Notes: a model not told the origin generated them from the letters alone. 64,000 nucleotides of DNA from Rhodospirillaceae bacterium (GCA_018662005.1 JABJHA010000002.1:62001-126000); one strand, 5' to 3'. Counted from the first letter of the stretch, positions 27,135 to 36,934 are shown. Translations and numbers: made by a program.

Positions 27135-28037
27135 ATGAAAATGAAAAACCTGCCTTTTGGACAGCCGGGTCAGTTCTTCAGGGGAAACCTGCACACCCAT
27201 TCAACACTTTCGGATGGCAAATTCACACCGGCCGAGGTGGTCACCCATTACCAAAAAGCCGGTTATGATTTTCTCGCCCTGAGCGAACACTTCATGGAGC
27301 AATACGATTTCCCCGTTGCCGATTCGACGCCCTATCGCAGCAAGGATTTCACCACCCTGATTTCCGCTGAACTGCATGTGCCCGAAACACAGGTTGGCGA
27401 GATCTGGCACATCCTCGCCGTTGGCTTGCCGCTGGATTTCGCACCCCCGATAAATGGCGAAACCGGACCGGAAATAGCCTCTCGCGCCGCCAAGGCTGGC
27501 GCCTTTATCGGTATCGTTCATCCATCCTGGTATGGCCTGACCCTGGAAGATGCCCGCTCCATAGCATGCGCCCACGGTATCGAAATTTATAACCATGGCT
27601 CCCATGTTGAAGTTGACAGGGGATCCGACTGGGGGTTTTGCGACAGCCTGCTGAACGAAGGCTGGCGACTGAGCGGCTTCGCCACTGATGACGCCCACCA
27701 CATGACCCATGACAGTTTCGGCGGCTGGGTTCAGGTCCACGCCAGCAACCTTGATCCCGATGAGATCGTTCAGTCCCTTAAAGCCGGCCGTTACTATTCC
27801 AGTCAGGGGCCGGAAATTCTCGACGTTCGCATCAGTGAGAGTCACGTGGATATTGATTGCACACCGGTCGACTTTGTTTCGGCTGTCGGGCGGGGAGCCC
27901 TATCTGTGCAAAAAAATGGCGAAGGAATGACCCATTGCCGCTTGCCGTTATCGCGCTTCAAGGACAGCTATTTTCGTATTACGCTCAGGGATGCACAGGA
28001 TCGCAGGGCCTGGACCAACCCGATCTGGAGAGATTGA
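27135..28037 (+). CDS. PHP-domain metal-dependent phosphoesterase
   Basis: 300 residues. Metal-site motifs of the PHP fold are present: RGNLHTHSTLSDGKFTPAEVV near residue 16, DFLALSEHF, IGIVHPSWYG, and a late DDAHH in GFATDDAHHMTHD. It probably hydrolyses a phosphoester. Either ATG at 27135 or 27141 could be used. It is divergent from the MFS gene and 146 bp ahead of the MttB-like gene, so it belongs to the methylamine block by position only. Confidence 0.85.
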   Translation: MKMKNLPFGQPGQFFRGNLHTHSTLSDGKFTPAEVVTHYQKAGYDFLALSEHFMEQYDFPVADSTPYRSKDFTTLISAELHVPETQVGEIWHILAVGLPLDFAPPINGETGPEIASRAAKAGAFIGIVHPSWYGLTLEDARSIACAHGIEIYNHGSHVEVDRGSDWGFCDSLLNEGWRLSGFATDDAHHMTHDSFGGWVQVHASNLDPDEIVQSLKAGRYYSSQGPEILDVRISESHVDIDCTPVDFVSAVGRGALSVQKNGEGMTHCRLPLSRFKDSYFRITLRDAQDRRAWTNPIWRD

Positions 28038-28183
28038 TTTATCTGAAACCAAAATTTTGAAACGCTAGCAGCGTCGTCATATGTACTTAATTACGTCGCA
28101 CTGTTAAACGGTGTTTGTATTATTAACGTAAAGTCTTCAATACAAATACGCAGTCAGGCTTATTCTTTCATGGAGGCTTTTGA

Positions 28184-29752
28184 ATGACGTCCGCATCCCC
28201 CGACCTTAGCCGCCGTCGTGGCGGCCGTTCCGCCAGACAGGCATTAAGAGCCCAACCCCTGACTCGCGACGCCCGCCCCGTCCATCCCGGCATGGAAAAC
28301 GGCAACTACCGGCCTTTAAGCGAACCCGATGTTCAAAAAATTCACCACGCCATCCTGCATGTGCTCGAAAACGTCGGCTTTTCAAAAGCCCCGCCTTCTT
28401 GTGTCGAGGCGATTACGGCGGTCGGTGGTGTTATGGGCGACGATGGCCGTTTAAGACTGCCCCCGGCGCTGGTCGAAGACACCATTGCGAATGCCAATCG
28501 GGATTTTCAGTTGTGCGGACAAAAGCCCGAATATGATATGTCGCCCCATGGCAAGCGCCTCTATTTTGGCACCGGCGGGGCCGCAATCAATATCGTCGAT
28601 GCCGAAACCGGAGACTTTCGCGAATCGACGATGAAGGATTTGTTCGACATCGCCAGGATGGTTGATGGCCTGGAGCATATTCACTATTGCCAGCGTCCGG
28701 TCGTGGTTCGTGATACGGAAACCAGTCGCGACCTTGATTTTAACACCCTTTACGCCTGCGTCAGCGGCACCTCAAAACATGTTGGCACCAGTTTCGTCAA
28801 TCCGGCCCATGTGACCGAGGCATTGGAAATGCTGCACATGATCGCCGGTGGCGAGAAACAATGGCGGGAGCGGCCCTTTGTCAGCCAATCCAACTGTTTC
28901 GTCGTCCCGCCCATGACTTTTGAGGCCAATGCCTGTGCAATCCTTGAGACGGCGGCGCGCGGTGGTATGCCGGTGCTGCTGTTATCAGCCGGACAAGCCG
29001 GGGCGACAGCACCTGCGGCACTGGCGGGTGCGGTTGTCCAGGCCACGGCCGAGACATTGATGGGGCTTGTCTATATCAACGCGGTTGTGCCCAAGGCCAA
29101 GTGCATGATCGGTATTTGGCCATTTGTTTCGGATTTGCGCACCGGTTCCATGTCCGGGGGTAGCGGCGAGCAGGCACTGCTGATGTCGGCGGCCGGGCAA
29201 ATGGGGCGGTTCTATGATTTGCCGACCTCTGTCGCATCGGCCATGACCGATTCAAAAATACCCGATGCCCAATCGGGTTCTGAAAAAGGTTACAACCACG
29301 CCCTGGTCGCCAATGCAGGAACCAACCTGATTCAGGAATCGGCAGGTATGCACGCATCCCTGCTGGCGTTCTGCTATGAAAGCCTGGTCATCGACAATGA
29401 CACCATCGGCGCCGTCCAGCGCACCATCCGTGGCATTGATGTTAATGATGAGACGCTGTCGCTGGATGTCATTTCAGAGACCTGCGAGCGCGGACCCGGC
29501 CACTATCTTGGACACAACCAGACCATTGAGCGTATGCAAAGCGACTATGTGTATCCGGTTGTCGGTGACCGCATGAGCCCCAACGAATGGACAGAGAACG
29601 GAAGCCAAAGCGTTGTTCAGCGGGCCCGCGTCGAAAGCCAAAACCTTCTCGACAATCACTGGCCCGATCATATCTCGACTGATCTGGATCAAGCTATCCG
29701 CGACAAATTCAATGTTAAACTGCCACTCAGTGAGCGGTTCAAATCTAAATAG
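28184..29752 (+). CDS. MttB-family (COG5598) methylamine methyltransferase-like protein, no pyrrolysine
   Basis: 522 residues, a trimethylamine-methyltransferase-like TIM barrel. Features: HAILHVLENVGFSKAPPSCVEA, KRLYFGTGGAAINIVDAETG near residue 125, a long alpha/beta barrel, and GPGHYLGHNQTIERMQSDYV near the end. Archaeal MttB needs an in-frame amber-encoded pyrrolysine; here the frame is open with no stop, so this is the non-Pyl branch, members of which demethylate quaternary amines such as glycine betaine. The usual corrinoid protein partner is not nearby. A DMGDH-like gene follows 9 bp later, so the substrate is plausibly betaine-like. Confidence 0.87.
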   Translation: MTSASPDLSRRRGGRSARQALRAQPLTRDARPVHPGMENGNYRPLSEPDVQKIHHAILHVLENVGFSKAPPSCVEAITAVGGVMGDDGRLRLPPALVEDTIANANRDFQLCGQKPEYDMSPHGKRLYFGTGGAAINIVDAETGDFRESTMKDLFDIARMVDGLEHIHYCQRPVVVRDTETSRDLDFNTLYACVSGTSKHVGTSFVNPAHVTEALEMLHMIAGGEKQWRERPFVSQSNCFVVPPMTFEANACAILETAARGGMPVLLLSAGQAGATAPAALAGAVVQATAETLMGLVYINAVVPKAKCMIGIWPFVSDLRTGSMSGGSGEQALLMSAAGQMGRFYDLPTSVASAMTDSKIPDAQSGSEKGYNHALVANAGTNLIQESAGMHASLLAFCYESLVIDNDTIGAVQRTIRGIDVNDETLSLDVISETCERGPGHYLGHNQTIERMQSDYVYPVVGDRMSPNEWTENGSQSVVQRARVESQNLLDNHWPDHISTDLDQAIRDKFNVKLPLSERFKSK

Positions 29753-29761
29753 GGGCACATC

Positions 29762-32191
29762 ATGAAAAATCACGCACGGGTTGTCATTATCGGCGGCGGC
29801 ATGTTGGGCTGCGGGCTGCTTTATCATTTGGCTGAAGAAGGCTGGACCGACAGTATACTGATCGAAAAGGGCGAACTGACATCCGGTTCGACATGGCACG
29901 CTGCGGGTCAGTGTCCAAGTTTCATTGGCAGCTACAACATGGCCAAGATTCATCACTATTCAAACACCCTTTATCCGACGCTCGAGGAGAAAACCGGGAC
30001 ATATGTCAGTTGGCACGGCTGTGGCGGAATCCGCCTGGCCTATACTGAACCTGAGGTTGACTGGTTCAGGCGGGTCGCCGGTATGGCCCCCAACATCGGC
30101 TACGATATGGAAATCATCGGTCCCAATGAAATTAAAAACATCATCCCGTATCTGGATACCGAAGGCGTCATCGCCGGGGCTTACACCACCATGGACGGCC
30201 ACATTGATCCCGCTGGCGGTTGTAACGCACTGGCCGCCGGGGCCCGCCAGATGGGCGCAGAATTATCCTTACGTAACAGGGTCACGGATATTAAAGCCCT
30301 GGAGAATGGCGAATGGGAAGTGGTAACCGAGAAAGGCAGCATCACCTGCGAACATGTGGTCAACGCTGCTGGCTGCTACGCCAACGAGGTTATGAAATGG
30401 GTCGACAGCGAAGCCCCGTTCATCAACATGCTGCATCAATATTTTGTCACCGATCCCATTGAGGAGTTCGTCCAGAGCGATGTGGAAATGCCTGTCATCC
30501 GCGATCCTGCAGCGTCGTGTTATTATCGCCAGGAACAAAAATCAGGCCTGATCGGCGTTTACGAAACTGCCCAGGGAACGGCGGAACAAGCCTGGCCCCC
30601 GCACGGATATCCGGAATGGGAATCCGAAAGCGAGTTATTTGAGGGCAATTTTGAACGCTCCATGCCGCATCTTGAAGCCGTCCTGAAAAGGATGCCGATC
30701 TGGGCTGAAGCAGGCATCAAGCGGGTCGTCAACGGCGCTATTTCACACACACCCGACAGCAACCCCTTGCTTGGCCCTGCCGCGGGCCTGAAGAATTTCT
30801 GGATGTGTACAGGCTCTTCCGTCGGCATCGCCCAGGGCGGTGGTTGCGGCAAGTATCTGGCCCAATGGATGGTTCACGGTGATGCCGAAATCAATATGGT
30901 TGAATTCGATCCGCGTCGCTTCGGCTCCTGGACAGATGAGGCTTTCGTCCGCGAAACCTCGTTCGAGGAATATAACCGTATGTATGCCTGCCCTGTGGCG
31001 GGTCTGGAACTGGAAGGCGGCCGTGAAAAACGCGTAACCCCGCTCTACAAGAAATTAAAAAATCGCGGTTGCGTCTACACCCAGGCCTTTGGCTGGGAAC
31101 GCCCAAAGTGGTTTTCAACCGACGGGCGCGAGGAAAATTACGGCTACCGACGCAACAACGTTTTCGAGCTGGTTGGCCAGGAATGCAAAGCGGTGCGTGA
31201 ACGGGTCGGGGTGCTCGACCTTTCCAGTTTCGCCAAGTTCGCCGTTACCGGCCCCGACGCCATGTCCTATCTTGCCCGCGTCACGGCCAACAGGATTCCG
31301 AAAAAAGATGGCAGGGTGGTTCTCACCCACGGTCTTTCTGAAGGCGGCAAGATTGCAGCCGAATTCACCATGACCCGCTGGGCCGAAGATGATTTCTATC
31401 TGTTATCGGGCGCCGCCTGCGAGTTGCGCGATCTGGATATGTTGTTAAACGCGGTTCAGGACGGCGAGGACGTCACCATCACCAACGTTACTGATTATTG
31501 GGGTGTATTGGTGTTGGCTGGGCCCAAATCAAGGGAACTGCTGTCCAAATTAACGATCACTGACCTCTCCAATGAAGAATTTTCCTGGTTCAGTGCCCGC
31601 AAATCGGCGGTTGCCAATATTCTGCTCAGGGCCCTGCGGGTGAATTATGTCGGTGAACTGGGCTGGGAACTTCACTGTCCGATGGCCCAACTGGAAGAGC
31701 TTTATGACGCCATTATTGCGGAAGGCGAAAAGCACGGAATAGCCGATTTCGGTGTCTACGCCGTCAACAGCTTACGCATGGAAAAAGCCTACAAGGGATG
31801 GGGTGCGGACCTGACCACAGAGATCACCCCGGCGGAGGCCGACATCGAACGTTTTGTCGATGACAAGAAAGGCGATTTCACAGGCCGTGAAGCTTGGCTT
31901 GCGCGCAAGGATGAGGGCATTAACACACAATGCATCTATGCCGAGGTTGATGCATCCGATGCCGACGTCATTGGCGGGGAGACCGTTTATGGCGATGGCA
32001 ACGTCATTGGGGTCGCCACATCGGGCGGCTATGGCCACGTAACAGGAAAAAGTCTCGCCTTCGCCTATGTTGATCCGGCTTTCGCAGAACCGGGCAGCAG
32101 CATCGAGATTGAGATTATGGGTCAGCGCTGTACGGCCCGGGTTCTGTCCGAACCGGCCTGGGATCCGAACAACGACAGAATCCGCGCCTGA
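29762..32191 (+). CDS. FAD-dependent dehydrogenase with aminomethyltransferase domain (DMGDH/sarcosine dehydrogenase-like)
   Basis: 809 residues. N-terminal FAD domain: VVIIGGGMLGCGLLYHLAEE at residues 7-26, and TSGSTWHAAGQ, where His46 matches the covalent-FAD His of dimethylglycine and sarcosine dehydrogenases. C-terminal GcvT-like folate domain (about 430-809): VGVLDLSSFAKFAVTGPDAM, GELGWELHCP, and KAYKGWGADLTTEITPAEA. Expected reaction: oxidative N-demethylation of a methylated glycine with transfer to THF. It follows the MttB-like gene by 9 bp, so a two-step demethylation pathway feeding the soxBDAG oxidase is plausible. Confidence 0.9.
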   Translation: MKNHARVVIIGGGMLGCGLLYHLAEEGWTDSILIEKGELTSGSTWHAAGQCPSFIGSYNMAKIHHYSNTLYPTLEEKTGTYVSWHGCGGIRLAYTEPEVDWFRRVAGMAPNIGYDMEIIGPNEIKNIIPYLDTEGVIAGAYTTMDGHIDPAGGCNALAAGARQMGAELSLRNRVTDIKALENGEWEVVTEKGSITCEHVVNAAGCYANEVMKWVDSEAPFINMLHQYFVTDPIEEFVQSDVEMPVIRDPAASCYYRQEQKSGLIGVYETAQGTAEQAWPPHGYPEWESESELFEGNFERSMPHLEAVLKRMPIWAEAGIKRVVNGAISHTPDSNPLLGPAAGLKNFWMCTGSSVGIAQGGGCGKYLAQWMVHGDAEINMVEFDPRRFGSWTDEAFVRETSFEEYNRMYACPVAGLELEGGREKRVTPLYKKLKNRGCVYTQAFGWERPKWFSTDGREENYGYRRNNVFELVGQECKAVRERVGVLDLSSFAKFAVTGPDAMSYLARVTANRIPKKDGRVVLTHGLSEGGKIAAEFTMTRWAEDDFYLLSGAACELRDLDMLLNAVQDGEDVTITNVTDYWGVLVLAGPKSRELLSKLTITDLSNEEFSWFSARKSAVANILLRALRVNYVGELGWELHCPMAQLEELYDAIIAEGEKHGIADFGVYAVNSLRMEKAYKGWGADLTTEITPAEADIERFVDDKKGDFTGREAWLARKDEGINTQCIYAEVDASDADVIGGETVYGDGNVIGVATSGGYGHVTGKSLAFAYVDPAFAEPGSSIEIEIMGQRCTARVLSEPAWDPNNDRIRA

Positions 32192-32331
32192 GGCAGAATT
32201 AATGACTCTTTTAAGTGGCAATGCCCTTTGTCGGCATCATGTTCGTGTTTCTGATTATGGTCACGTACATTCCGTGGATTTGACCTGGTTGCCAACCCTG
32301 TTCACGGGGCCGGAGATCATCACCAAGTAAT

Positions 32332-32547
32332 TTACCGATCCCGGAACGTTATAACCAGCGCCGCAAGGCCCGCGATCAAGGCAATGGGCAGACCGGCGGG
32401 AACGGAAAAATACAGATACCAGTGATAGGTCTGAAGATAACTGCTGCCGGTGAGAAGCCCGATCAGGGCAATGATCAGTGGTGCCAGGGCAATAAAAACC
32501 CCGAACCCCGCGATCATCCACAACCGCTTCCGCCAGGGTGTCTTCAC
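32332..32547 (-). CDS. Small membrane protein, last gene of the giant-protein cluster
   Basis: I place the start at the GTG 32547-32545, which overlaps the cyclase stop as GTGA; an ATG at 32577 is also in frame. 71 residues: basic KTPWRKR, a helix WMIAGFGVFIALAPLIIALIG, a short polar turn SSYLQTYHWY, and a second helix LPIALIAGLAALVITF. No family recognised. Translational coupling to the cyclase suggests a partner role. Confidence 0.7.
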   Translation of the reverse strand: MKTPWRKRLWMIAGFGVFIALAPLIIALIGLLTGSSYLQTYHWYLYFSVPAGLPIALIAGLAALVITFRDR

Positions 32548-34238
32548 TTTGTCTCGAAAACCCAGACACCATCCCAATCTGCAGGTGGCGGAGTTTCTTT
32601 CAGGTGGGAAATGCGCTGCAAATAAACGACGGATGGGGGGTCATCCGGAGACAATTCCAGGCATTCCCTGAAAGCAACTTCAGCCGTCTCCCATTGCTGA
32701 TGACGATAGGCGTCGATACCGGAATGAAATCCATCCAGGGCTGGTGCTGGCAGGACCTGTTGTGCACCCCTCTCGGCCATCAGTTCAAAGACACGGGTTG
32801 GCAGGGCCTTGCCCTTGACCCGGATCAGATCAATTTCACGGGTCACAAAAAGATCCCCCGCTAGTTCGCATGTGCGCTCGGATATGAGCACCCGCGTCCC
32901 GTAAGCCTTGCTGGCCCCTTCAAGCCTCGATCCCAGATTGACCGGATCTCCCATAACCGTGAAGTTCATGGAGGCCTTTGAGCCGATGGTGCCGACAATC
33001 ATCTCACCTGTTGAAACCCCTATACGCAGGTCAATATCAAGACCGTCCGCGGCGGCGCCCAATTTTGTCTTAACGTCCGCGCGGAACGTTTCAAGGCGGC
33101 GCAATGCCTCAAGGGCGGCTTTGCAGGCAAGGGCCGCATGTTCATCGGCTCCTGTGAAGGGCGGACCCCAATAGGCCATGACCGCATCGCCCATGTATTT
33201 ATCCACAACCCCCTTGTTGTCAGAAATGGCTTCCGTCATCAGGGTGAAGAAATCATTGATCAACTTAACCAGATCATTAGGCCCCAGTTTTTCGGAAATC
33301 GAGGTAAAGCCCTTAAGGTCGATGAACAGGACGGTCATTTCCCGGTTTTCACCGCCGGGTTCGGCAAATTCCGGATTATCGAGAAGATTGGAAACAATGC
33401 GGGGATCCATGTACTTGCCAAAAGTATTCTGAATCCGTTCCTTTAAGCGCAAGCCAACCACCATGGTGTTAAAGGAACTCGTCAACTTACCAATTTCATC
33501 GTCCGTGATGACCGGCACTTCCGTATCAAGATCACCGGATTCAACGGCCTGTGTCCCGGCCACAAGATTGCGCACATTCCTGACCACGGCGCGGGTCACC
33601 AGGGTGGCAAAGCCCAGCCCAAACACCATCGCCAGACCTGTCAAAATAATGCTGATCTTTAACAGGAAGCGCTCATCCCTATCGGCCCTTTGAACGGCAG
33701 CGGTGTTAAGCTCTTCAACATGAAGGCGCAGTGCAGCAATCGCCTGGTCAATGGCATCCTGATTTTTATTTAAATCAGGAAGCAGCTGTTCAAACATTTC
33801 CCGATTGCCTTTTTCCCGCGCTTCGACCAAACGCCAGCCATGGACTTCAAATTTCCGGTATGCCTTGTCGATACCCGTAAGGCCATTTTCGAGGGACTTG
33901 AATTTGCGTTGTCCTTTTGAACCCTCTGCCAGCAGATACCGGGTTTCGATAAACTTGGCGGCAACCCGCTCACCCAACGCCCTGAAACGTTTGCCACCAC
34001 GGGACATCGCTGTTTTATTTTCTAGAACAAACAGCCGTTGCAAAACCACACCCTGTTCCAAAATATGAACATTGATTTCCGACATGGCGTCGCTGACCGG
34101 CAGATATTTTCCGGTGACCGCGTCCAGTTCATCGCTGATATTTGCCGTCAGCCTGATTGATAAAACGGCGACGGTGATCATCAACGCCAGAACAACGGCG
34201 GCGATGGAAAAAATCTTGTGGGCGATATTGAGATGCAT
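32544..34238 (-). CDS. Membrane class III adenylate/guanylate cyclase with HAMP and TPR
   Basis: 564 residues: a transmembrane helix at about 10-30, a periplasmic helical sensor region (about 30-190), a second helix near 195-215, then HAMP (ending IGKLTSSFNTMV). The cyclase domain (about 285-465) has metal Asp in VLFIDLKGFTSISE and VDKYMGDAVMAYWGPP, then VMGDPVNLGSRLEGASK. A C-terminal TPR-like part (about 495-540) follows. The active site looks complete. It makes a cyclic nucleotide, most likely cAMP. A CRP-like gene opens the same leftward gene string. Confidence 0.92.
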   Translation of the reverse strand: MHLNIAHKIFSIAAVVLALMITVAVLSIRLTANISDELDAVTGKYLPVSDAMSEINVHILEQGVVLQRLFVLENKTAMSRGGKRFRALGERVAAKFIETRYLLAEGSKGQRKFKSLENGLTGIDKAYRKFEVHGWRLVEAREKGNREMFEQLLPDLNKNQDAIDQAIAALRLHVEELNTAAVQRADRDERFLLKISIILTGLAMVFGLGFATLVTRAVVRNVRNLVAGTQAVESGDLDTEVPVITDDEIGKLTSSFNTMVVGLRLKERIQNTFGKYMDPRIVSNLLDNPEFAEPGGENREMTVLFIDLKGFTSISEKLGPNDLVKLINDFFTLMTEAISDNKGVVDKYMGDAVMAYWGPPFTGADEHAALACKAALEALRRLETFRADVKTKLGAAADGLDIDLRIGVSTGEMIVGTIGSKASMNFTVMGDPVNLGSRLEGASKAYGTRVLISERTCELAGDLFVTREIDLIRVKGKALPTRVFELMAERGAQQVLPAPALDGFHSGIDAYRHQQWETAEVAFRECLELSPDDPPSVVYLQRISHLKETPPPADWDGVWVFETK

Positions 34239-34247
34239 AGGCGAGCC

Positions 34248-34496
34248 TTAGTTTTCCTTACGCTCTGCATCCGCAAAAAGCATCATCGAGCTTAAGATGG
34301 ACGGAATGGCCTTGAATGCATGGGCAAAACCCAAAAGGATAATGCCGTGGTGTGCCCCGACCTCGCCCGAGAAAATATCTTCAAAGATGCTTTCCCCCGC
34401 TTCTGCGAGCCCCGTAAGAAGCAGAACAATACCGACAACGGCTTCAAAATAGGGGTTACGGGCAAAACGTTCAATTTTCTGAATAATGCTGTGCAT
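34248..34496 (-). CDS. Small membrane protein upstream of the cyclase
   Basis: 82 residues. Hydrophobic helix at about 18-32 (FEAVVGIVLLLTGLAEAG) and another around 49-72 (HHGIILLGFAHAFKAIPSIL), with an acidic loop between. No known family. It ends 9 bp before the cyclase start on the same strand, so it is very likely co-expressed with the cyclase and a candidate input partner for it. Confidence 0.7.
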   Translation of the reverse strand: MHSIIQKIERFARNPYFEAVVGIVLLLTGLAEAGESIFEDIFSGEVGAHHGIILLGFAHAFKAIPSILSSMMLFADAERKEN

Positions 34497-34579
34497 AAGG
34501 CCTCCTTCATATCCAAAGCACGTGTCAGGGCAAAGGATTAAGAAGAATGTCCTTCAGCCCATAAAATCAATTGGCGCGG

Positions 34580-35089
34580 TCAACTGCCATCACCCCTGCA
34601 TTTCGCTGTCATCAGTTGAACCGAATGAGTCATCCGGTCAACATCGGTAAACACCAATGAACCAACGGTGATCTTTTCAAGAATGGAAACGGCATATTTT
34701 TCCATTTTAACGATGGTATTAACAACGGAAATACGAATATCGACGGGCCAGTTGCCATTGGCGAAGGCAATGCTATCGATGGAAATATCGAAGCCACCCC
34801 CTGAATCCACCTCGATGTCAGCATCCGGGTTCGTCAATTGAATACAGGCGAGAAAATCGTAGATTCGCATCAATGTTTCATGATCCGTTTCCTTAACGTA
34901 GACATGGTCATTGGCAACACCATAGTCTCGCAAATCACTGACCACATCTGACGTCTTGTTAAATTTTTCGACCGCCGCTTTCATGTTTTCAGAAACGCCC
35001 CAGTCATATTCATTCGCTGCTTCCGCCCCCCCAAAGGGAAGGGCGGAAGCTAAAACGAACAGGAACGCAAAACGAATCATCGTTCGCAT
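34580..35089 (-). CDS. Small secreted protein of unknown function
   Basis: 169 residues with a signal peptide cleaved near GGAEAANEYD (about residue 24). The mature part is mixed: helical NEYDWGVSENMKAAVEKFN, then a region with ADIEVDSGGGFDISIDSIAF that looks beta-rich, two Cys (one near IQLTN, one at the C-terminus, AKCRGDG). I do not recognise it. It is 12 bp downstream of the secretin gene, so it is a candidate pilotin or pore partner by position only. Confidence 0.78.
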   Translation of the reverse strand: MRTMIRFAFLFVLASALPFGGAEAANEYDWGVSENMKAAVEKFNKTSDVVSDLRDYGVANDHVYVKETDHETLMRIYDFLACIQLTNPDADIEVDSGGGFDISIDSIAFANGNWPVDIRISVVNTIVKMEKYAVSILEKITVGSLVFTDVDRMTHSVQLMTAKCRGDGS

Positions 35090-35101
35090 TTTTCCAGCCT
35101 C

Positions 35102-36934
35102 CTAGTAGTAGATGAACTGGATCGTGCGTTGGATCATCCGCTCGAGACGTCCGGGGTAATCCCACTTTTCCATTTTCACATCACCGGAACGGAATTCCTT
35201 GAAAAACTTTCCGTTCCTTAAGTGGTAGAGCACGGAATCAACGGTGGAAGCCGGGCGGAACCAGTCATCACGGTTTTGAAGTTCTTTCAGGTTTTCCTGC
35301 TTGGAACCTTTATCAGAAGTCACCGCCTTATCAATTTTATCGGTGCCATCTTCAAAAGTGTAACGAGCTTCCCGGGGGGTCAGCAGGATCAACACTGATT
35401 TCGTAAAGTCCAGAGTGGCTTCGTTGGAAAACAGGTACTGAACAATGGGAATATCCTGCAATAGCGGGACACCATCGCGCACGACTTCTGTTTCCTTTTC
35501 ACTCAAACCGCTAAGCACGAGGGTTTGGCCGAACTTCAGGGCGACATTGGCCGTGACCAGTGTTTTGCTTGTCTGGGCAAAGTTGGCGAACGAGGTGTTA
35601 CTAGATTGTCCCTCAACAAAGGCCCGTGCCGCTGAAACATTCAATTCGACAGCGTCGTTGTTCAGGAATTTTGGTGTTACATCCAGTTTAATACCAACCG
35701 GAATATCCGTAACCGAGCCTTCGCTGCCAGCGGCACCAGCCAGGGCAATGTGCCAAATGGCGCCTGAGAAAAATTCTGACTTCTTTCCGTCCAGTGAAAT
35801 CAGGGTAGGTCGTGCGAGGACTTCATTACGATCGTTGACATCGTTGAAAATATTCATCGAATATGTCGTCCTGATGAACGTCAACGTCGGGGTCCAGGCG
35901 ACAGAATTAACACGCGTCGTCGCGTCGTTATTCAGGGAAGTAGTTTTATTATAAATAACCGAACCGCCAAGTGTCGTCTGCAGCCCGTTTAATAAGTTTA
36001 CACCCTTGTTCGTTGCCACACGTTCTTCGGTTCGAATGATGACAACATCAACCAGGACCATTCTTTTCGTTGAAGCCTTACTGCTGCTCGAAGATCCGGA
36101 GCTATCGTTGCTGTCAACTTTCACCCCTTCAGTGGTAGCGGCTGAACCGAAAATATCGGATGTTGATTGCGCTAACTGAAGGTAGGACTTTTTCTCATGG
36201 AAACGTCCCCATTCGCCCATCCTGGTGCCCAGGTGAGTTTTGCGAAATGAGTCCTTGCCCTTGGTTTGGTGATTATAGATAGCCAGGTCCACATTGGCCT
36301 CACTCAACTTACCCGATGCGGCTTTTATCATGGCGCTGTCGTAGGTGATGTCCGGATCGTCTGGTTTTATCTGGGCCGCCTTGGTAATGGATTCCAATGC
36401 CGTCTTCAGGTCTTGTGCATGGTAAGACGCCGTCGCCAGTGCGCGCAGGAACTCCGGATTGTCCGGGGCGTAAAGAAGGGTGTAGGCAAAGGCGTCCTGG
36501 GCCTCGCGGTAGCGCTGTTCCTTAAACGTGATTTGTCCCAACTGGTAAGCAGCCCAGTAATTACTGGGATCGTATTGAAGGGCCAGCCCATAACCGACCT
36601 TAGCCATTTCGATCTGCGATGAATCACCGGCTTCGGAACGAAGATGGTAGGTTAGTGCATTGAGAAAATGCAGGTGGGCATCGGCCGGGTCAAATTTAAG
36701 GGCCTTGTTGAAAGCCTTGTTGGCGATCAGGAAATCTTTTTTATCAAGCGCCGTAAGCCCGGCCCTGATGAACGGATCGCTTAGTCGGTCTGATTTGACT
36801 TCCTTGACCATGGACGCCAGGTTTCCGGAACCCCCATCCCGGTAATCAGCAACGTCCGTTGCCGTCGTACTACAGGCGCTCAAAAAGCCTGTAGCGACAA
36901 CGACAGCGAGCTTAAATAAATGACGTATGGACAT
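35102..36934 (-). CDS. Lipoprotein with TPR repeats fused to a secretin domain
   Basis: 610 residues from the ATG at 36934, which follows a strong AAAGGGAGGGG ribosome site. The frame is open 90 bases further upstream. A lipobox GFLSAC follows the signal peptide. TPR units cover about 60-240 (AHLHFLNALTYHL, YWAAYQLGQITFKEQRYREAQDAF, FLRALATASYHAQDLKTALE). A Ser-rich linker precedes a GspD/PilQ-like secretin region (about 300-560): LARPTLISLDGKKSEFFSGA, VGIKLDVTPKFL, FGQTLVLSGLSEKETEVV, VLILLTPREA. Secretins form outer-membrane pores; no other type II or type IV pilus parts are nearby. A TPR-secretin fusion with a lipid anchor is uncommon. Confidence 0.88.
   Translation of the reverse strand: MSIRHLFKLAVVVATGFLSACSTTATDVADYRDGGSGNLASMVKEVKSDRLSDPFIRAGLTALDKKDFLIANKAFNKALKFDPADAHLHFLNALTYHLRSEAGDSSQIEMAKVGYGLALQYDPSNYWAAYQLGQITFKEQRYREAQDAFAYTLLYAPDNPEFLRALATASYHAQDLKTALESITKAAQIKPDDPDITYDSAMIKAASGKLSEANVDLAIYNHQTKGKDSFRKTHLGTRMGEWGRFHEKKSYLQLAQSTSDIFGSAATTEGVKVDSNDSSGSSSSSKASTKRMVLVDVVIIRTEERVATNKGVNLLNGLQTTLGGSVIYNKTTSLNNDATTRVNSVAWTPTLTFIRTTYSMNIFNDVNDRNEVLARPTLISLDGKKSEFFSGAIWHIALAGAAGSEGSVTDIPVGIKLDVTPKFLNNDAVELNVSAARAFVEGQSSNTSFANFAQTSKTLVTANVALKFGQTLVLSGLSEKETEVVRDGVPLLQDIPIVQYLFSNEATLDFTKSVLILLTPREARYTFEDGTDKIDKAVTSDKGSKQENLKELQNRDDWFRPASTVDSVLYHLRNGKFFKEFRSGDVKMEKWDYPGRLERMIQRTIQFIYY

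Noticed and set aside
28184-29752. Pyrrolysine-containing trimethylamine methyltransferase
   Set aside because: The frame is open over its whole 522 codons without an in-frame TAG, so pyrrolysine is not involved.
35102-36934. Type II secretion or type IV pilus locus
   Set aside because: Only a secretin is present; no ATPase, inner-membrane platform or pseudopilin gene lies in the window.
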